Part shown: one piece after another, positions 51,501 to 59,443 of the stretch
Numbering within the stretch: the stretch's first letter is position 1
How the letters are laid out: each line of letters starts with the position of its first letter
Source: Planctomycetota bacterium
GTDB lineage: Bacteria > Planctomycetota > UBA1135 > GCA-002686595
DNA: 64,000 bases
Assembly (NCBI GenBank): GCA_029250885.1
Contig: JAQXEK010000021.1
Span: 62,001 to 126,000 of the forward strand
Reading direction: 5' to 3'
Position numbers and translations under genes: made by a program
Notes under the pieces: model-generated
What the model was told of the DNA's origin: nothing
Database searches by the model: none
The model's input: only the letters and a program-made list of their open reading frames with translations

Positions 51501-51740
51501 GACGGCGCGTATTCCATCGAGGATTTCCGCCTCGTCGAGCGCGATGTACTTGGGGCGCGGGTCACCGGGCATATGGCGACCTTCGTGGACAAGGGGGGGG
51601 TGAGGTACGCGAATCAGAAGTACGTCGTTCCGGTTCCAGGCGGAGCACTCGAGCTGTTCGCGACTTGGGCCCCTAGCGCACAGGACCTAGGGCTGACCCA
51701 GGTAAACTTGTTCTTCGATAGTTTGGAACTTGTGCAGTAA
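48600..51740 (+). CDS. Very large exported protein built from repeated beta modules
   Basis: This 1046-residue protein has an N-terminal hydrophobic signal (LLAFATLATLGPQSAQ). The rest appears to be about six copies of a 160-180-residue module. Each ends in a similar helix-strand: VYSTLKVKPV, FRDMLESLQCP, ILAGMQRLDPG, KLVETLRIRAG, LRAVLEGATQV and FFDSLELVQ. Each begins with a strand pair such as FTVEVP or YDVIFDP. This resembles DcrB/PsbP-like folds used in tandem. I recognise no enzyme motif. It is expected in the periplasm or outside the cell. It sits between the ABC pair and the exopolysaccharide cluster, and no terminator separates it from the UDP-sugar dehydrogenase. Confidence 0.6.
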   Translation: MLTLLAFATLATLGPQSAQVPADPVPVESAVDRDPWFAGGVFEAQIAPGFEVTETGSGQVHFFEVRRTGDPRDQAFPALKLLCAPGAAASVTVPEFADLLAGNVGEYAASLSMELGPTENLELVIGGVARRGQRFQLNSPGAGSAQGLKIDVLVYQSGENLIGVIEKADLLGDEGTRSMAQQVYSTLKVKPVTIASARLVQVGNFTVEVPVISRTAWNRPDGAAFLRIGVGGGNFELGAQEGLTEQQAQVIGSSYLMARQQALQESVKELGGTTLDTRWAGEWIQNGQVRGFHMDFVQSDGAAFTISNFYLLAGTDFFTATVTVPTVELPIALPRFRDMLESLQCPGNEDALRASFGRTSLNQAHGLTLYYPDTLRLEEELADVTRLTLRGLDNLFPSDLAMHLFVDPSPLPSGGLEAFVLETIEAQFPGAEIGQASAIEGNLLGKREPGFQWTWTFDGKSSLATALSAPLHGGTLIALATSRLENGGSSSWSFANILAGMQRLDPGDRWIQSETYDVIFDPATWTVNSSHVGTGSQLRFKNERGSLQVTFQDATSPLGINTESPFEDLVDASNPYFEIQETYAGTAVTGERSQVFEVLAQHRDAIDINGVTCIRKRLHFALPSGEAYVLFLYYMLTEQRAVVAHFWAKADDKESLEAGQKLVETLRIRAGLGVIEQVQVLGDLRIDLPLGFVRDTPDSAGPESLYFWNSLVEGTFAAVARIPSKGLPEYQELWKGAESSIRAGVAPGLLEGLTTEVGELSFLGHRREARIYQYTPLDSDQQQVQLKSIAQAGPWTYELTLVGPLESQYEFDKLRAVLEGATQVPTWQQVSEQGYNIAFDPARASLSRQGLPNSPMAGFLIKEAGIEKLYSVTDGQWTFSGPDDAAFSRGITSTLTSQFDLGATKSFDLELETTKLRFQSSTNTLKKVGQDGVSFSNQTPGEGLYIAVKLLGSASAPEVLMDQSVLNDGAYSIEDFRLVERDVLGARVTGHMATFVDKGGVRYANQKYVVPVPGGALELFATWAPSAQDLGLTQVNLFFDSLELVQ

Positions 51741-51772
51741 GTCCGGCGCTCGGTCGTCAAGATGAGCGCCAC

Positions 51773-53041
51773 ATGAGAAAGATTGCAGTCCTTGGCCTCG
51801 GCTACGTCGGCCTACCCGTTGCGGCCGCCCTATCGGCCCGGTACGTAGGTGTGATCGGTTTCGATCGCGACGGCGAGCGCGTGGCCGCACTGGGCCGCGG
51901 TGAGGACTCTACTGGGCAATTCACAGCCGAGCAGCTGGGCGCATTGCCTTTGACCTTGACCGCGGAAGCGGCTGACCTCACGGACGCGGACTTCTACATC
52001 GTGGCTGTGCCCACGCCTATCGACAGCGACCGGAAGCCGGACCTCAGGGCCCTGCTTGCGGCAACCGAACTGGTCGGCGCACTGCTCAAGATCGGCGACG
52101 TCGTCGTCTTCGAGTCCACGGTCTATCCCGGTGTGACCCGGGATATCTGCGGGCCCGTGCTGGCCGCCAATTCGGACCTAAAGCCCGGCGTTGACTTCCA
52201 CTTAGGCTACTCCCCCGAGCGCATCAATCCGGGGGATGCCGAGCACACCCTGGCCAAGGTTGTGAAGGTCGTGTCCGGGGACACACCCGCTAGCTTGGAG
52301 CTCATCGCAGGCGTCTACGAGCAGATTGTCGAGGCGGGCATCCACCGCGCGCCTTCGATCGAAGTTGCCGAAGCGGCAAAGGTCATCGAGAATGTACAGC
52401 GCGACCTTAACATTGCCCTGATGAACGAGCTCGCGATCATCTTTGACGCGCTCGACATCGACACCCGCGCCGTGCTGGAGGCGGCCGGCACGAAGTGGAA
52501 CTTCCATGCCTACACTCCGGGGCTTGTGGGCGGCCATTGCATCGGCGTGGATCCCTACTATCTGACCGACCGCGCCGAGCAGGTTGGATTCTCGCCGAAG
52601 GTGATCTTGGCGGGCCGCGAGACCAACGACGCCATGGGCGCATTCGTGGCAGCCAAGCTGGTCAAGCTGCTGCTGCGGGCGGGCGTCTCGGTTCGAGGCG
52701 CCAAGGTCGCGATCCTTGGGCTTGCCTTCAAGCCGAACGTGGCGGACCTACGCAACTCCCGGGTGCCCGCGATGGTGGAGGAGCTGCATGACTTCGGGCT
52801 CGAGGTTTGCGTTCACGACGCGCTGGTGTCGAGCGAAGCGGCCCAAAGGGAGTACGACATCGAGCTCGTCCAAGCTGGCGAGCTGATCGGCATCGACGCG
52901 GTACTTGTGGCTATCCCCCACGAGGGCGTGGAGGTCCTCGCGGCGAACCTATGTTCCCGAGGCGCCAAGGTGCTCGTGGACGTGATGGGAGCTTGCTGCC
53001 CCGAAGACCTGCCTGGGAAAACGACCTACTGGAGGCTCTAG
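51773..53041 (+). CDS. UDP-sugar (UDP-GlcNAc/GalNAc type) 6-dehydrogenase
   Basis: This 422-residue NAD-dependent enzyme oxidises C6 of a UDP-hexose to the uronic acid for surface polysaccharide. N-terminal Rossmann domain GLGYVGLPVAA, substrate loops PTPIDSDRKPDL and YSPERINPGD, catalytic Cys in VGGHCIGVDPYYL, and the C-terminal domain motif GLAFKPNVADLRNS. The PYYL and YSPERINPG forms place it with WbpO/TviB-type dehydrogenases rather than UDP-glucose Ugd. It opens the polysaccharide cluster and could use a product of the epimerase at 5188. Confidence 0.93.
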   Translation: MRKIAVLGLGYVGLPVAAALSARYVGVIGFDRDGERVAALGRGEDSTGQFTAEQLGALPLTLTAEAADLTDADFYIVAVPTPIDSDRKPDLRALLAATELVGALLKIGDVVVFESTVYPGVTRDICGPVLAANSDLKPGVDFHLGYSPERINPGDAEHTLAKVVKVVSGDTPASLELIAGVYEQIVEAGIHRAPSIEVAEAAKVIENVQRDLNIALMNELAIIFDALDIDTRAVLEAAGTKWNFHAYTPGLVGGHCIGVDPYYLTDRAEQVGFSPKVILAGRETNDAMGAFVAAKLVKLLLRAGVSVRGAKVAILGLAFKPNVADLRNSRVPAMVEELHDFGLEVCVHDALVSSEAAQREYDIELVQAGELIGIDAVLVAIPHEGVEVLAANLCSRGAKVLVDVMGACCPEDLPGKTTYWRL

Positions 53042-53112
53042 AGCCCCCTTCTGACCCCGATCTGGGAAAGGATTTCCAGGTTTCCCTGCACCCGGAAACC
53101 CCTTCCTAGACA

Positions 53113-53138
53113 CCTAGGGGCCGATTTTCCGCCCTAGG
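53113..53138 (+). promoter_or_regulatory. Hairpin in the leader of the Wza-like gene
   Basis: CCTAGGG/CCCTAGG (53113-53119 with 53132-53138) is a perfect 7-bp hairpin downstream of the dehydrogenase stop and upstream of the export gene start. It lacks a T tract, so it is more likely a processing or regulatory structure than a terminator. Confidence 0.3.
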
Positions 53139-53266
53139 CCTTGGACCTCGCAAAAAGCGCCCCCAATGCCCCTTGGGTCGCGATGAAGAACGGTCGATGG
53201 GGAGGATCTGGGCCCGGTATTTTTTTCCGGGCTACCACCACCTCCAACCCCCGAGCCTCCCTTCAC

Positions 53267-53998
53267 GTGGCGAACTCCCCTTTCACCCAAAAAGCTCTCC
53301 AGAGCACTCTCTGTGGCGCGCTGCTGTTCCTGGCAGCCTGCGCTGCGACGGAGCTTCCCTCCCCGACGACGGACATCAACTCGGCGACTACGGTTGCAGA
53401 TTGGAGCGCGTTCACCATTGGGCCCAACGATCTGGTCCACATCTCGGTGTTAGGCCAGCCCGACTATTCGCCCCCGGCGGTAGGCGTTCGGGTCGCCCCG
53501 GACGGGACCCTGAGTTTGCCGGCCTTGGGCAGTGTGGCTGTCGCCGGAAAGTCTGCGGCGGAAGTGGCTAGCTTTGTGGAGGCTGGACTGAAGAAGTACC
53601 TGCTCGAACCGTCGGTCTCTGTGGCCGTACTCGAGCAGAGCTCGCGCAGGTTCTACGTCTTCGGCGACGTGAATACCCCGGGCCCGTTCGTGATGGATCG
53701 CCCGATCACGGCACTGGAAGCGTTGGCCCACGGGGGTGGGCTCGTATCTGGCGCTAACGGTGAGTCGGTCGTGATCATCCGTGCCCACGGCGAGGACATC
53801 GAGGTGATTCCATTCAATGCGGAGACGCCCGGTCCGGACGGACTGGTCCAAGTCCTGCCTGACGACTTCGTGTTCGTCTCCAAGGCAGGCGTCGGTGTCT
53901 TCAGTGAGAGCGTGCTGCCCTATCTCCAGGGCATCGGCTTCACGGTCACCCAGGTCTCCTCGGTGGCACTTGCTTACGACCGCATCTACAACGACTAG
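53267..53998 (+). CDS. Wza-like polysaccharide export lipoprotein
   Basis: This outer-membrane exporter has 243 residues with the GTG at 53267, giving a signal sequence ending in the lipobox LFLAACAA. An ATG at 53183 and a TTG at 53141 are in frame but place 28 or more extra residues before the signal. Residues of about 50-115 form the Poly_export domain (IGPNDLVHISVLGQPDYS, DGTLSLPALGSVAVAGKSAAEV). An SLBB-like domain follows (RRFYVFGDVNTPGPFV, ALAHGGGLVSGANGE). It lies 31 bases before the Wzc-like kinase gene. It is shorter than E. coli Wza, which carries extra SLBB and transmembrane parts. Confidence 0.88.
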   Translation: MANSPFTQKALQSTLCGALLFLAACAATELPSPTTDINSATTVADWSAFTIGPNDLVHISVLGQPDYSPPAVGVRVAPDGTLSLPALGSVAVAGKSAAEVASFVEAGLKKYLLEPSVSVAVLEQSSRRFYVFGDVNTPGPFVMDRPITALEALAHGGGLVSGANGESVVIIRAHGEDIEVIPFNAETPGPDGLVQVLPDDFVFVSKAGVGVFSESVLPYLQGIGFTVTQVSSVALAYDRIYND

Positions 53999-54029
53999 CT
54001 CGACTCCGACCTCCCAAATTTCTAACGAT

Positions 54030-56942
54030 ATGAACAACGGTTACGGAGAAGTAGTCCAACAAGAGGAAGAGACGATCCGCCTAGGCGAGATCTTCTCGAT
54101 CCTCTATCGGAACAAGCGGCTGATTGTCGCGGTGACCACATTGGTTGCCGCGGTGACGCTGTTCTGGATTTGCAACCTCTCGCCTAAGTACAGCGCCCAG
54201 GCCACGCTCTTGCTCGAGCAAGACGAGGCCGCTGGCGGCGTGCTCTCAGAGCTGGCCAGCCTGACCTCGGATCCCCAAGCCGAGGCTGAGATCGCACTGC
54301 TCAAATCGCGCTCTCTGGCCGCTGTGACATCCTCCGCGCCGTTCTTGTGGCGCCCCGAGGACGTGGTCTTCTCGCCTACGGCACCGGACTTTGACCCCTT
54401 CGCCAAGACCGGGCCGGTCCAGGCGAGCCTGGGCGGCATGGGAACGGCAGGCGACCCCTCGGCCATGGAGAACCTTGGCCTGCTCTGGGAAGTCGACCGA
54501 TTCGACCTGCGTCCCTTCGAAGGCATGATGGCCAGGGTCGCGGGAACCAGCGTAAGCAACCACCGGCTGCACGCCCGGTTAGACCCGATCGAAGGTGACT
54601 TCGAAGGGGCGCCGATCTACTTCGACGTGAGCTTTAGTGAAGAGAAGCTAGGTGGAGGACACACGATCTCGATCAGCCCCCACGATGGCTACCTCGGAGC
54701 GAATGACGACGGCGCCGAGACGTTTAATTACACCCCGCGCATGAGCGTGGAGGTCTTTGGGTTCCACATGCAATTCCTTGCGACGGGGCACTACAGCGGT
54801 CAACGGTACCGGCTCAAGCGCGTGTCCGCGGAGAGCGCGGTCTCGGGCTTAATGCAGAAGGTCACCGCCGCCGAAATGGGGCGTAAGACCAATGTGATCC
54901 TAGTGACGGTTCAGGACACGGATCCAAACCGCGCTGCCGAGACGGCGAATGCACTGTGCAAGAACTACATCCGCCGCAGCGTGCGAATCGGTCAACAGAA
55001 GGCCAGCCAGACGGTCAAGTTCATCGACGCTCAACTCGTGGAGCAGCTCAAGTCCCTGCAGCAGGTGGAGGCCGAGGTCGTGCGCCTGCACACCGAGAAC
55101 CCCGAGACGATCGCCGTCTCTACGTCGGCCACCGCGCTAATCGAACAAGCGGCCGCTCTCGAACTCCAGATTACCCAAGCCGACCTGGCCAAGCGCGTCA
55201 TCGAGGAGGCCATTGCCTACCTTGACCAGGGGGACTACGAAGCCCTGGCGCGCCTGGGTCAAGAGATGCCCAACCTGATCGCCCTCGGTTACATCCGGGA
55301 GCTGGCAACCCTTGAGATCGAGTCTCTACGCCTCGACCGCAGTGACGTTCTTGGCTACAAGATGCTGCTGACCACCGAGCGCCAGCGCGTGAAGGGCCTG
55401 GTGGAGGAGAGCCAGTTCCGGATCGACGACCTGGAGAGCAGCTTGAATGGTTTACGAGCCGGCAACCTTGCCTCCATCGCTCGGGTGTCCGCGGGTAGTG
55501 AGTTCCAAGGCTACCTCCAAGAGATCTCAAAGTTGGATGCTGAGCTGAGCCGCGCCAAGGGTAGCGCGACCGCCGAGAGCCCTCTGGTGCGATCCCTAGA
55601 GTCCGCTCGAGGCGAGCTTTTGTCGCGGTTGACAGAGCAGGTAGCCAGCGCACTCGACGGTGCAAAGGCCGCTAAGAGTAACTACTCCGACCTCCGGGAT
55701 GCCTATGCCAAGAGCCTCTTGGAGTGGCCTGAGGAGGAACGCGAGACCATCAACGTTGGAGTGCAGCGCTTGCAGAAGCGCCTTCGCTTGAACTTGAAAG
55801 CTCAGATCGACGGAATCTCGACCACGATTAGAATTATGAAAGAGCAAGCCGGCGCGCTGGAAGGCCGCCTTGGCGCGCTTCCAGAGGGTGAGCTCGCCCT
55901 TGCCAAGCCTATGCGCGAACGCGAGGCTCGTACTAAAATTGTCGAGTTCCTCCTGACCAGTCAGCAACAGGCTACGATCACCGCGGCTTCGACCTCGGCG
56001 TCGGCTGTGCTCATCGATCCAGCCTTTCCGCCGAAGGGACGTATCTTCCCGCGCGTGAGCCTCTTCCTTGTGATTGGCACCCTGCTTGGCTTTTTGCTGG
56101 GTTGCGGCCTGGCCCTTGTTCACAACCTTATGCGCGGCGCCCTGCACTCCGAGGCAGAGGTCGAGCGGGTTGCGGGCGTGCCCGTACTCGGCTCGGTCCC
56201 CAACTACTTGGTAGGGCGCACAAAGATCAAGGGCGCAAAGAAGGGCATCCGTTTCCTGCCGATGCGGGACAAGCCGGAGAGCCCCCAGGCCGAGGCCTAT
56301 CGCCAGATTCGGGCCAGCCTGCGCATGGCCCTAGAGGGCGCCGGTTCCCTCAAGACCCTTGCCTGCACTTCCTGTGTACCGGGCGAAGGCAAGACCGTGA
56401 CCAACGCGGACCTTGCACTGGTCTTTGCCGGCGCTGGTGACAAGGTGCTGCTTGTGGACTGCGATCTGCGCAAGCCCCAGGTTCACAACATCTTTGACGT
56501 CGAGCGAGGCCCCGGCTTCGGAGATGTGCTTGAGGGCCGCAACGACTGGCGCGACTGTGTGAGCAACTCGGCCTCTGGCGGCGTAGACGTTCTGCCTGCG
56601 GGGCGCTGCAACGGGCGACCGGGTGAGCTTCTTGCCGGCGACGCCGGCCTTCCGATCATCGACGAGTTGACCGAGGCCTATGATCTGGTTGTCTTCGACC
56701 TGCCACCTGCGGTTGTCGTCGCGGACGTGTCGAACTTCGCCAGTAAGCTTGATGCCTTAATCTTGATCTACCGCTCTGGTGGGGTCTCGGGTCGTCTCCT
56801 TGGAGACGCAGCCGGGCGCCTGCGCCGGGCGGGTGTGAACCTCATGGGTGTGATCGTGAACGCGGTCATCGTCCAGGCTGCCCCCGGTGGCTATGGCTAC
56901 GGCTATGGATACACGGATCACTACGGCGAAGAGGAGAGCTAG
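54030..56942 (+). CDS. Wzc-like polysaccharide co-polymerase/tyrosine autokinase
   Basis: This inner-membrane protein has 970 residues. N-terminal cytosolic segment, helix 1 (LIVAVTTLVAAVTLFWI), a large periplasmic coiled-coil Wzz domain (to about residue 670), helix 2 (VSLFLVIGTLLGFLLGCGLAL), then a cytosolic BY-kinase. The Walker A is CVPGEGKT, A' is VLLVDCDLRKP and B is LVVFDLPPAV, which make it a bacterial tyrosine kinase. The C-terminus ends in a tyrosine-rich GYGYGYGYTDHYG cluster, the usual autophosphorylation site. Cycling of this tail controls polymer length and export. It starts 31 bases after the Wza-like gene stop. Confidence 0.93.
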   Translation: MNNGYGEVVQQEEETIRLGEIFSILYRNKRLIVAVTTLVAAVTLFWICNLSPKYSAQATLLLEQDEAAGGVLSELASLTSDPQAEAEIALLKSRSLAAVTSSAPFLWRPEDVVFSPTAPDFDPFAKTGPVQASLGGMGTAGDPSAMENLGLLWEVDRFDLRPFEGMMARVAGTSVSNHRLHARLDPIEGDFEGAPIYFDVSFSEEKLGGGHTISISPHDGYLGANDDGAETFNYTPRMSVEVFGFHMQFLATGHYSGQRYRLKRVSAESAVSGLMQKVTAAEMGRKTNVILVTVQDTDPNRAAETANALCKNYIRRSVRIGQQKASQTVKFIDAQLVEQLKSLQQVEAEVVRLHTENPETIAVSTSATALIEQAAALELQITQADLAKRVIEEAIAYLDQGDYEALARLGQEMPNLIALGYIRELATLEIESLRLDRSDVLGYKMLLTTERQRVKGLVEESQFRIDDLESSLNGLRAGNLASIARVSAGSEFQGYLQEISKLDAELSRAKGSATAESPLVRSLESARGELLSRLTEQVASALDGAKAAKSNYSDLRDAYAKSLLEWPEEERETINVGVQRLQKRLRLNLKAQIDGISTTIRIMKEQAGALEGRLGALPEGELALAKPMREREARTKIVEFLLTSQQQATITAASTSASAVLIDPAFPPKGRIFPRVSLFLVIGTLLGFLLGCGLALVHNLMRGALHSEAEVERVAGVPVLGSVPNYLVGRTKIKGAKKGIRFLPMRDKPESPQAEAYRQIRASLRMALEGAGSLKTLACTSCVPGEGKTVTNADLALVFAGAGDKVLLVDCDLRKPQVHNIFDVERGPGFGDVLEGRNDWRDCVSNSASGGVDVLPAGRCNGRPGELLAGDAGLPIIDELTEAYDLVVFDLPPAVVVADVSNFASKLDALILIYRSGGVSGRLLGDAAGRLRRAGVNLMGVIVNAVIVQAAPGGYGYGYGYTDHYGEEES

Positions 56943-58259
56943 ATGGGCGCCGGCGAACAGTTCTTTACGTCCTTCGTAGACGCTCTGAACACAAGCGAGA
57001 CGCGCCATGTCTTTCTACGTGGGCACGGTGTGTTCCCGAGCATTGCCTCTGGATCCGACGTGGACATGCTTGTGCACCCGAGAGATCGCTCCTCGGTCGA
57101 ATCGGACTTTCGAAGGATCGCGGGCGAGCTTGGCTTCCACGTGTGGCAGCGCTCACGCTCGGGATTCCTTACGCGGCTCTTCGCCTACGCCTTCGACGCA
57201 GAGGGCCAGCACGTCTTCATCGACTTCGACATCCATACCTCCGAAGCGAGCTTTGGCATTCCCTACCTGACCGCGGAGGCTCTACTAGATCACAGCGTCG
57301 AGCGCGGCGGACTGCGCTGCCTACCGCTGCCCATGGAGGCCGCGGTCAACGGTCTAGGGCACCTCTTCATGGGAGGAGCGATTCCTTCGAAGTACCATGA
57401 GGCTTGGCGCAAGGCCGGGACCACGGAAGACTCGATTCGCCTGGTGCAGACCGTCGCGGGCTCTAAGGACGCTGGCCTGATCCTGGCGAGCTTGGAGCAG
57501 CAGCAGGATCTGAGCACAGTGGGCCCACGGGTCCGGCGCCGCCTGTTCCGACGCAATCCACTGCGCTCTCTATTTGGCTTCATCGCATTTGGCTTCGGCG
57601 AGCGCATCAAGCCCTGGTTCTCACCCCGCGGCCGTTTCCTGATCTTCGCGGGCACCGACGGTTCGGGCAAGACGACCTTGGTCAAGGAGCTCATCGACCG
57701 GGTCGGTCCGCGCTTCCGGGATGGAGAGGTTGAGCAGCATCACCTGCGCCCCAAGGTTCTGCCCCAGATCTCGTCCCTGTTCCACGGCGGCAAACCAGCC
57801 TACTCGATCGAGGACATGGACGACCCGCATCGCTCGCCTCCCTCGGGCTTCCTCGGTTCGTGCCTGCGGACGATGTACTACTGGGTAGATTACCTGGTGG
57901 GGTACCCCATGCGCATCTTGCCGCGCCGGCGCCGCAACACCCTGACCGTCTACGATCGCTGGTTCTACGACCACGTGGTCGATCCGCGCCGCTTCCGAAT
58001 CGCCTCGGGTCACCCACTCCCCGGATTCCTGCAGCGGTTTCTCGCCAAGCCGGACTGCCTGTTTGTCTGCACGGCCAAGCCCGAGAAAATCCTAGAGCGC
58101 AAGCAAGAGCTCGCCCCAGAAGAGGTCGCGCGCCAAGTCGAGAAGTTCCAAGAGTTCGCCGCCGCGCACCCCAAGGCCACCCTCGTCGACACGACCGGCG
58201 AAGTCGACGATTGCGTGGACCAAATCATCCAAGCTGTCTTCGGAGGAGCGGCGGCATGA
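56943..58259 (+). CDS. Fusion of a nucleotidyltransferase-like domain with a thymidylate-kinase-like domain
   Basis: This 438-residue protein begins immediately after the preceding stop. The first half (about 1-200) has the nucleotidyltransferase signature SGSDVDMLVHP, with the two Asp of the DxD pattern. The second half is a P-loop kinase like thymidylate kinase: GTDGSGKTTLVKELI (residues of about 237-251) and VYDRWFYDHVVDPRR. The pairing is known near polysaccharide loci but its reaction is not established. It is sometimes taken to act on a sugar or lipid carrier. Overlap of its stop with the next start by four bases indicates translational coupling. No signal peptide. Confidence 0.75.
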   Translation: MGAGEQFFTSFVDALNTSETRHVFLRGHGVFPSIASGSDVDMLVHPRDRSSVESDFRRIAGELGFHVWQRSRSGFLTRLFAYAFDAEGQHVFIDFDIHTSEASFGIPYLTAEALLDHSVERGGLRCLPLPMEAAVNGLGHLFMGGAIPSKYHEAWRKAGTTEDSIRLVQTVAGSKDAGLILASLEQQQDLSTVGPRVRRRLFRRNPLRSLFGFIAFGFGERIKPWFSPRGRFLIFAGTDGSGKTTLVKELIDRVGPRFRDGEVEQHHLRPKVLPQISSLFHGGKPAYSIEDMDDPHRSPPSGFLGSCLRTMYYWVDYLVGYPMRILPRRRRNTLTVYDRWFYDHVVDPRRFRIASGHPLPGFLQRFLAKPDCLFVCTAKPEKILERKQELAPEEVARQVEKFQEFAAAHPKATLVDTTGEVDDCVDQIIQAVFGGAAA

Positions 58260-59443
58260 CCGACGCGCGGACCGCCCTAGAGCTGTTCTATCGCCACGCG
58301 AACTGCGCGCCCGGGCAGGGTGCGCAGGTGCGCGTCTTGACGGGCAACGCGAGCATCGCTGCTGCTCGTAAGAGCGGCGCGACCGTGCACGAGTTCCTGC
58401 GACTCCCATCTACCGGCGGCGCCTTCGTCTTGGCCAGTCTGTCCAGCGCCCGCGCCTTCTCCATTGGCCTAGAGAGCATGACCCTCTCCCGGCCCATCTG
58501 GCTCGTCGCCCGCCGCGTACTCGCGGCCGTGGCTCACCTTGGCCTGCACCGCTGCCTCAGGCTGCCGCGCTTCGGTGTGGTCCTACCCGCCGAGCACCCA
58601 GCCCATGGCCGGGACTATTCCCTGCAAATGGGAGTCCCCGGTGGGGGGCAGAAGTTCATTGTTCGCGAGTGGGGAGCGGGCGAGCCCGAGTCCTTCTGGA
58701 AGGTGGGCGAGTCCGGCCTACCGGCCGACCTGGTGACCGCCGAGTCCGATGCTCTCCAGTGGTTCGCAGCGAAGCAGACCTGCGGTGGTTTGGCCCCAAG
58801 GCTGCTCGCCTGTGGGCAAGACGATGCAGCCTCCTGGCTGCGCATGGAGTCGATCTGCGGCGATGGACCGGCGACGGACATGGACCGCAGCGTAAAGGGC
58901 TTCCTCGCCAAGCTCGCTGGAACCGACTATGTCTCTATGGAGCTGGAGTCGTCGGCTTGGTTCCAAAACCTGACCACGCGCCTGGGGCAGATCACCGAAC
59001 AGGCACCAGAGATCGCGACCAAGTGCCAGACGGCCCTAAATGAGATTCTGACCGCTGTTCGTGGCAAGCAGTTGAACTTCTGCCCGTCCCATGGGGACTT
59101 TACTCCGTGGAATGCGAAGGTCGATGCTGGCGAAATGCACGCCTTCGACTGGGAGTTCTTTCACCCCTCTGCACCCGCACTCTTTGACTGGCACCACTGG
59201 ATCCTACAGACAGGAGTGCTGGTGCAGCACGACTCCAACGATCAGCTCTTCGCTGCGTTGCAAGAGCCCACGGCCCTCTCGGGCACGGCCGATAAAGACG
59301 AGCGCGCTGCGCTACTCACGCTCTACCTTGTGGACATGCTGGTCCGCGAAGAGTGGATCATGCAGCATGGCCGCCCAGAGTTTAAGCAGGTCGAGTGGCT
59401 TCGAAACGCCCGCATGGACCTACTCACACGGAGCGCGGCGTGA
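58256..59443 (+). CDS. Aminoglycoside-phosphotransferase-like kinase
   Basis: This 395-residue cytoplasmic protein overlaps the preceding stop by four bases (ATGA). The kinase catalytic loop is FCPSHGDFTPWNAKV (HGDxxxxN) and the metal Asp is in AFDWEFF, the APH/choline-kinase pattern. The N-terminal 250 residues are less standard. It could phosphorylate a small acceptor such as a sugar, choline or a glycan precursor. It is coupled to the next gene, because its TGA overlaps the GTG of the polymerase. This type of kinase is frequent in exopolysaccharide loci. Confidence 0.78.
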   Translation: MTDARTALELFYRHANCAPGQGAQVRVLTGNASIAAARKSGATVHEFLRLPSTGGAFVLASLSSARAFSIGLESMTLSRPIWLVARRVLAAVAHLGLHRCLRLPRFGVVLPAEHPAHGRDYSLQMGVPGGGQKFIVREWGAGEPESFWKVGESGLPADLVTAESDALQWFAAKQTCGGLAPRLLACGQDDAASWLRMESICGDGPATDMDRSVKGFLAKLAGTDYVSMELESSAWFQNLTTRLGQITEQAPEIATKCQTALNEILTAVRGKQLNFCPSHGDFTPWNAKVDAGEMHAFDWEFFHPSAPALFDWHHWILQTGVLVQHDSNDQLFAALQEPTALSGTADKDERAALLTLYLVDMLVREEWIMQHGRPEFKQVEWLRNARMDLLTRSAA

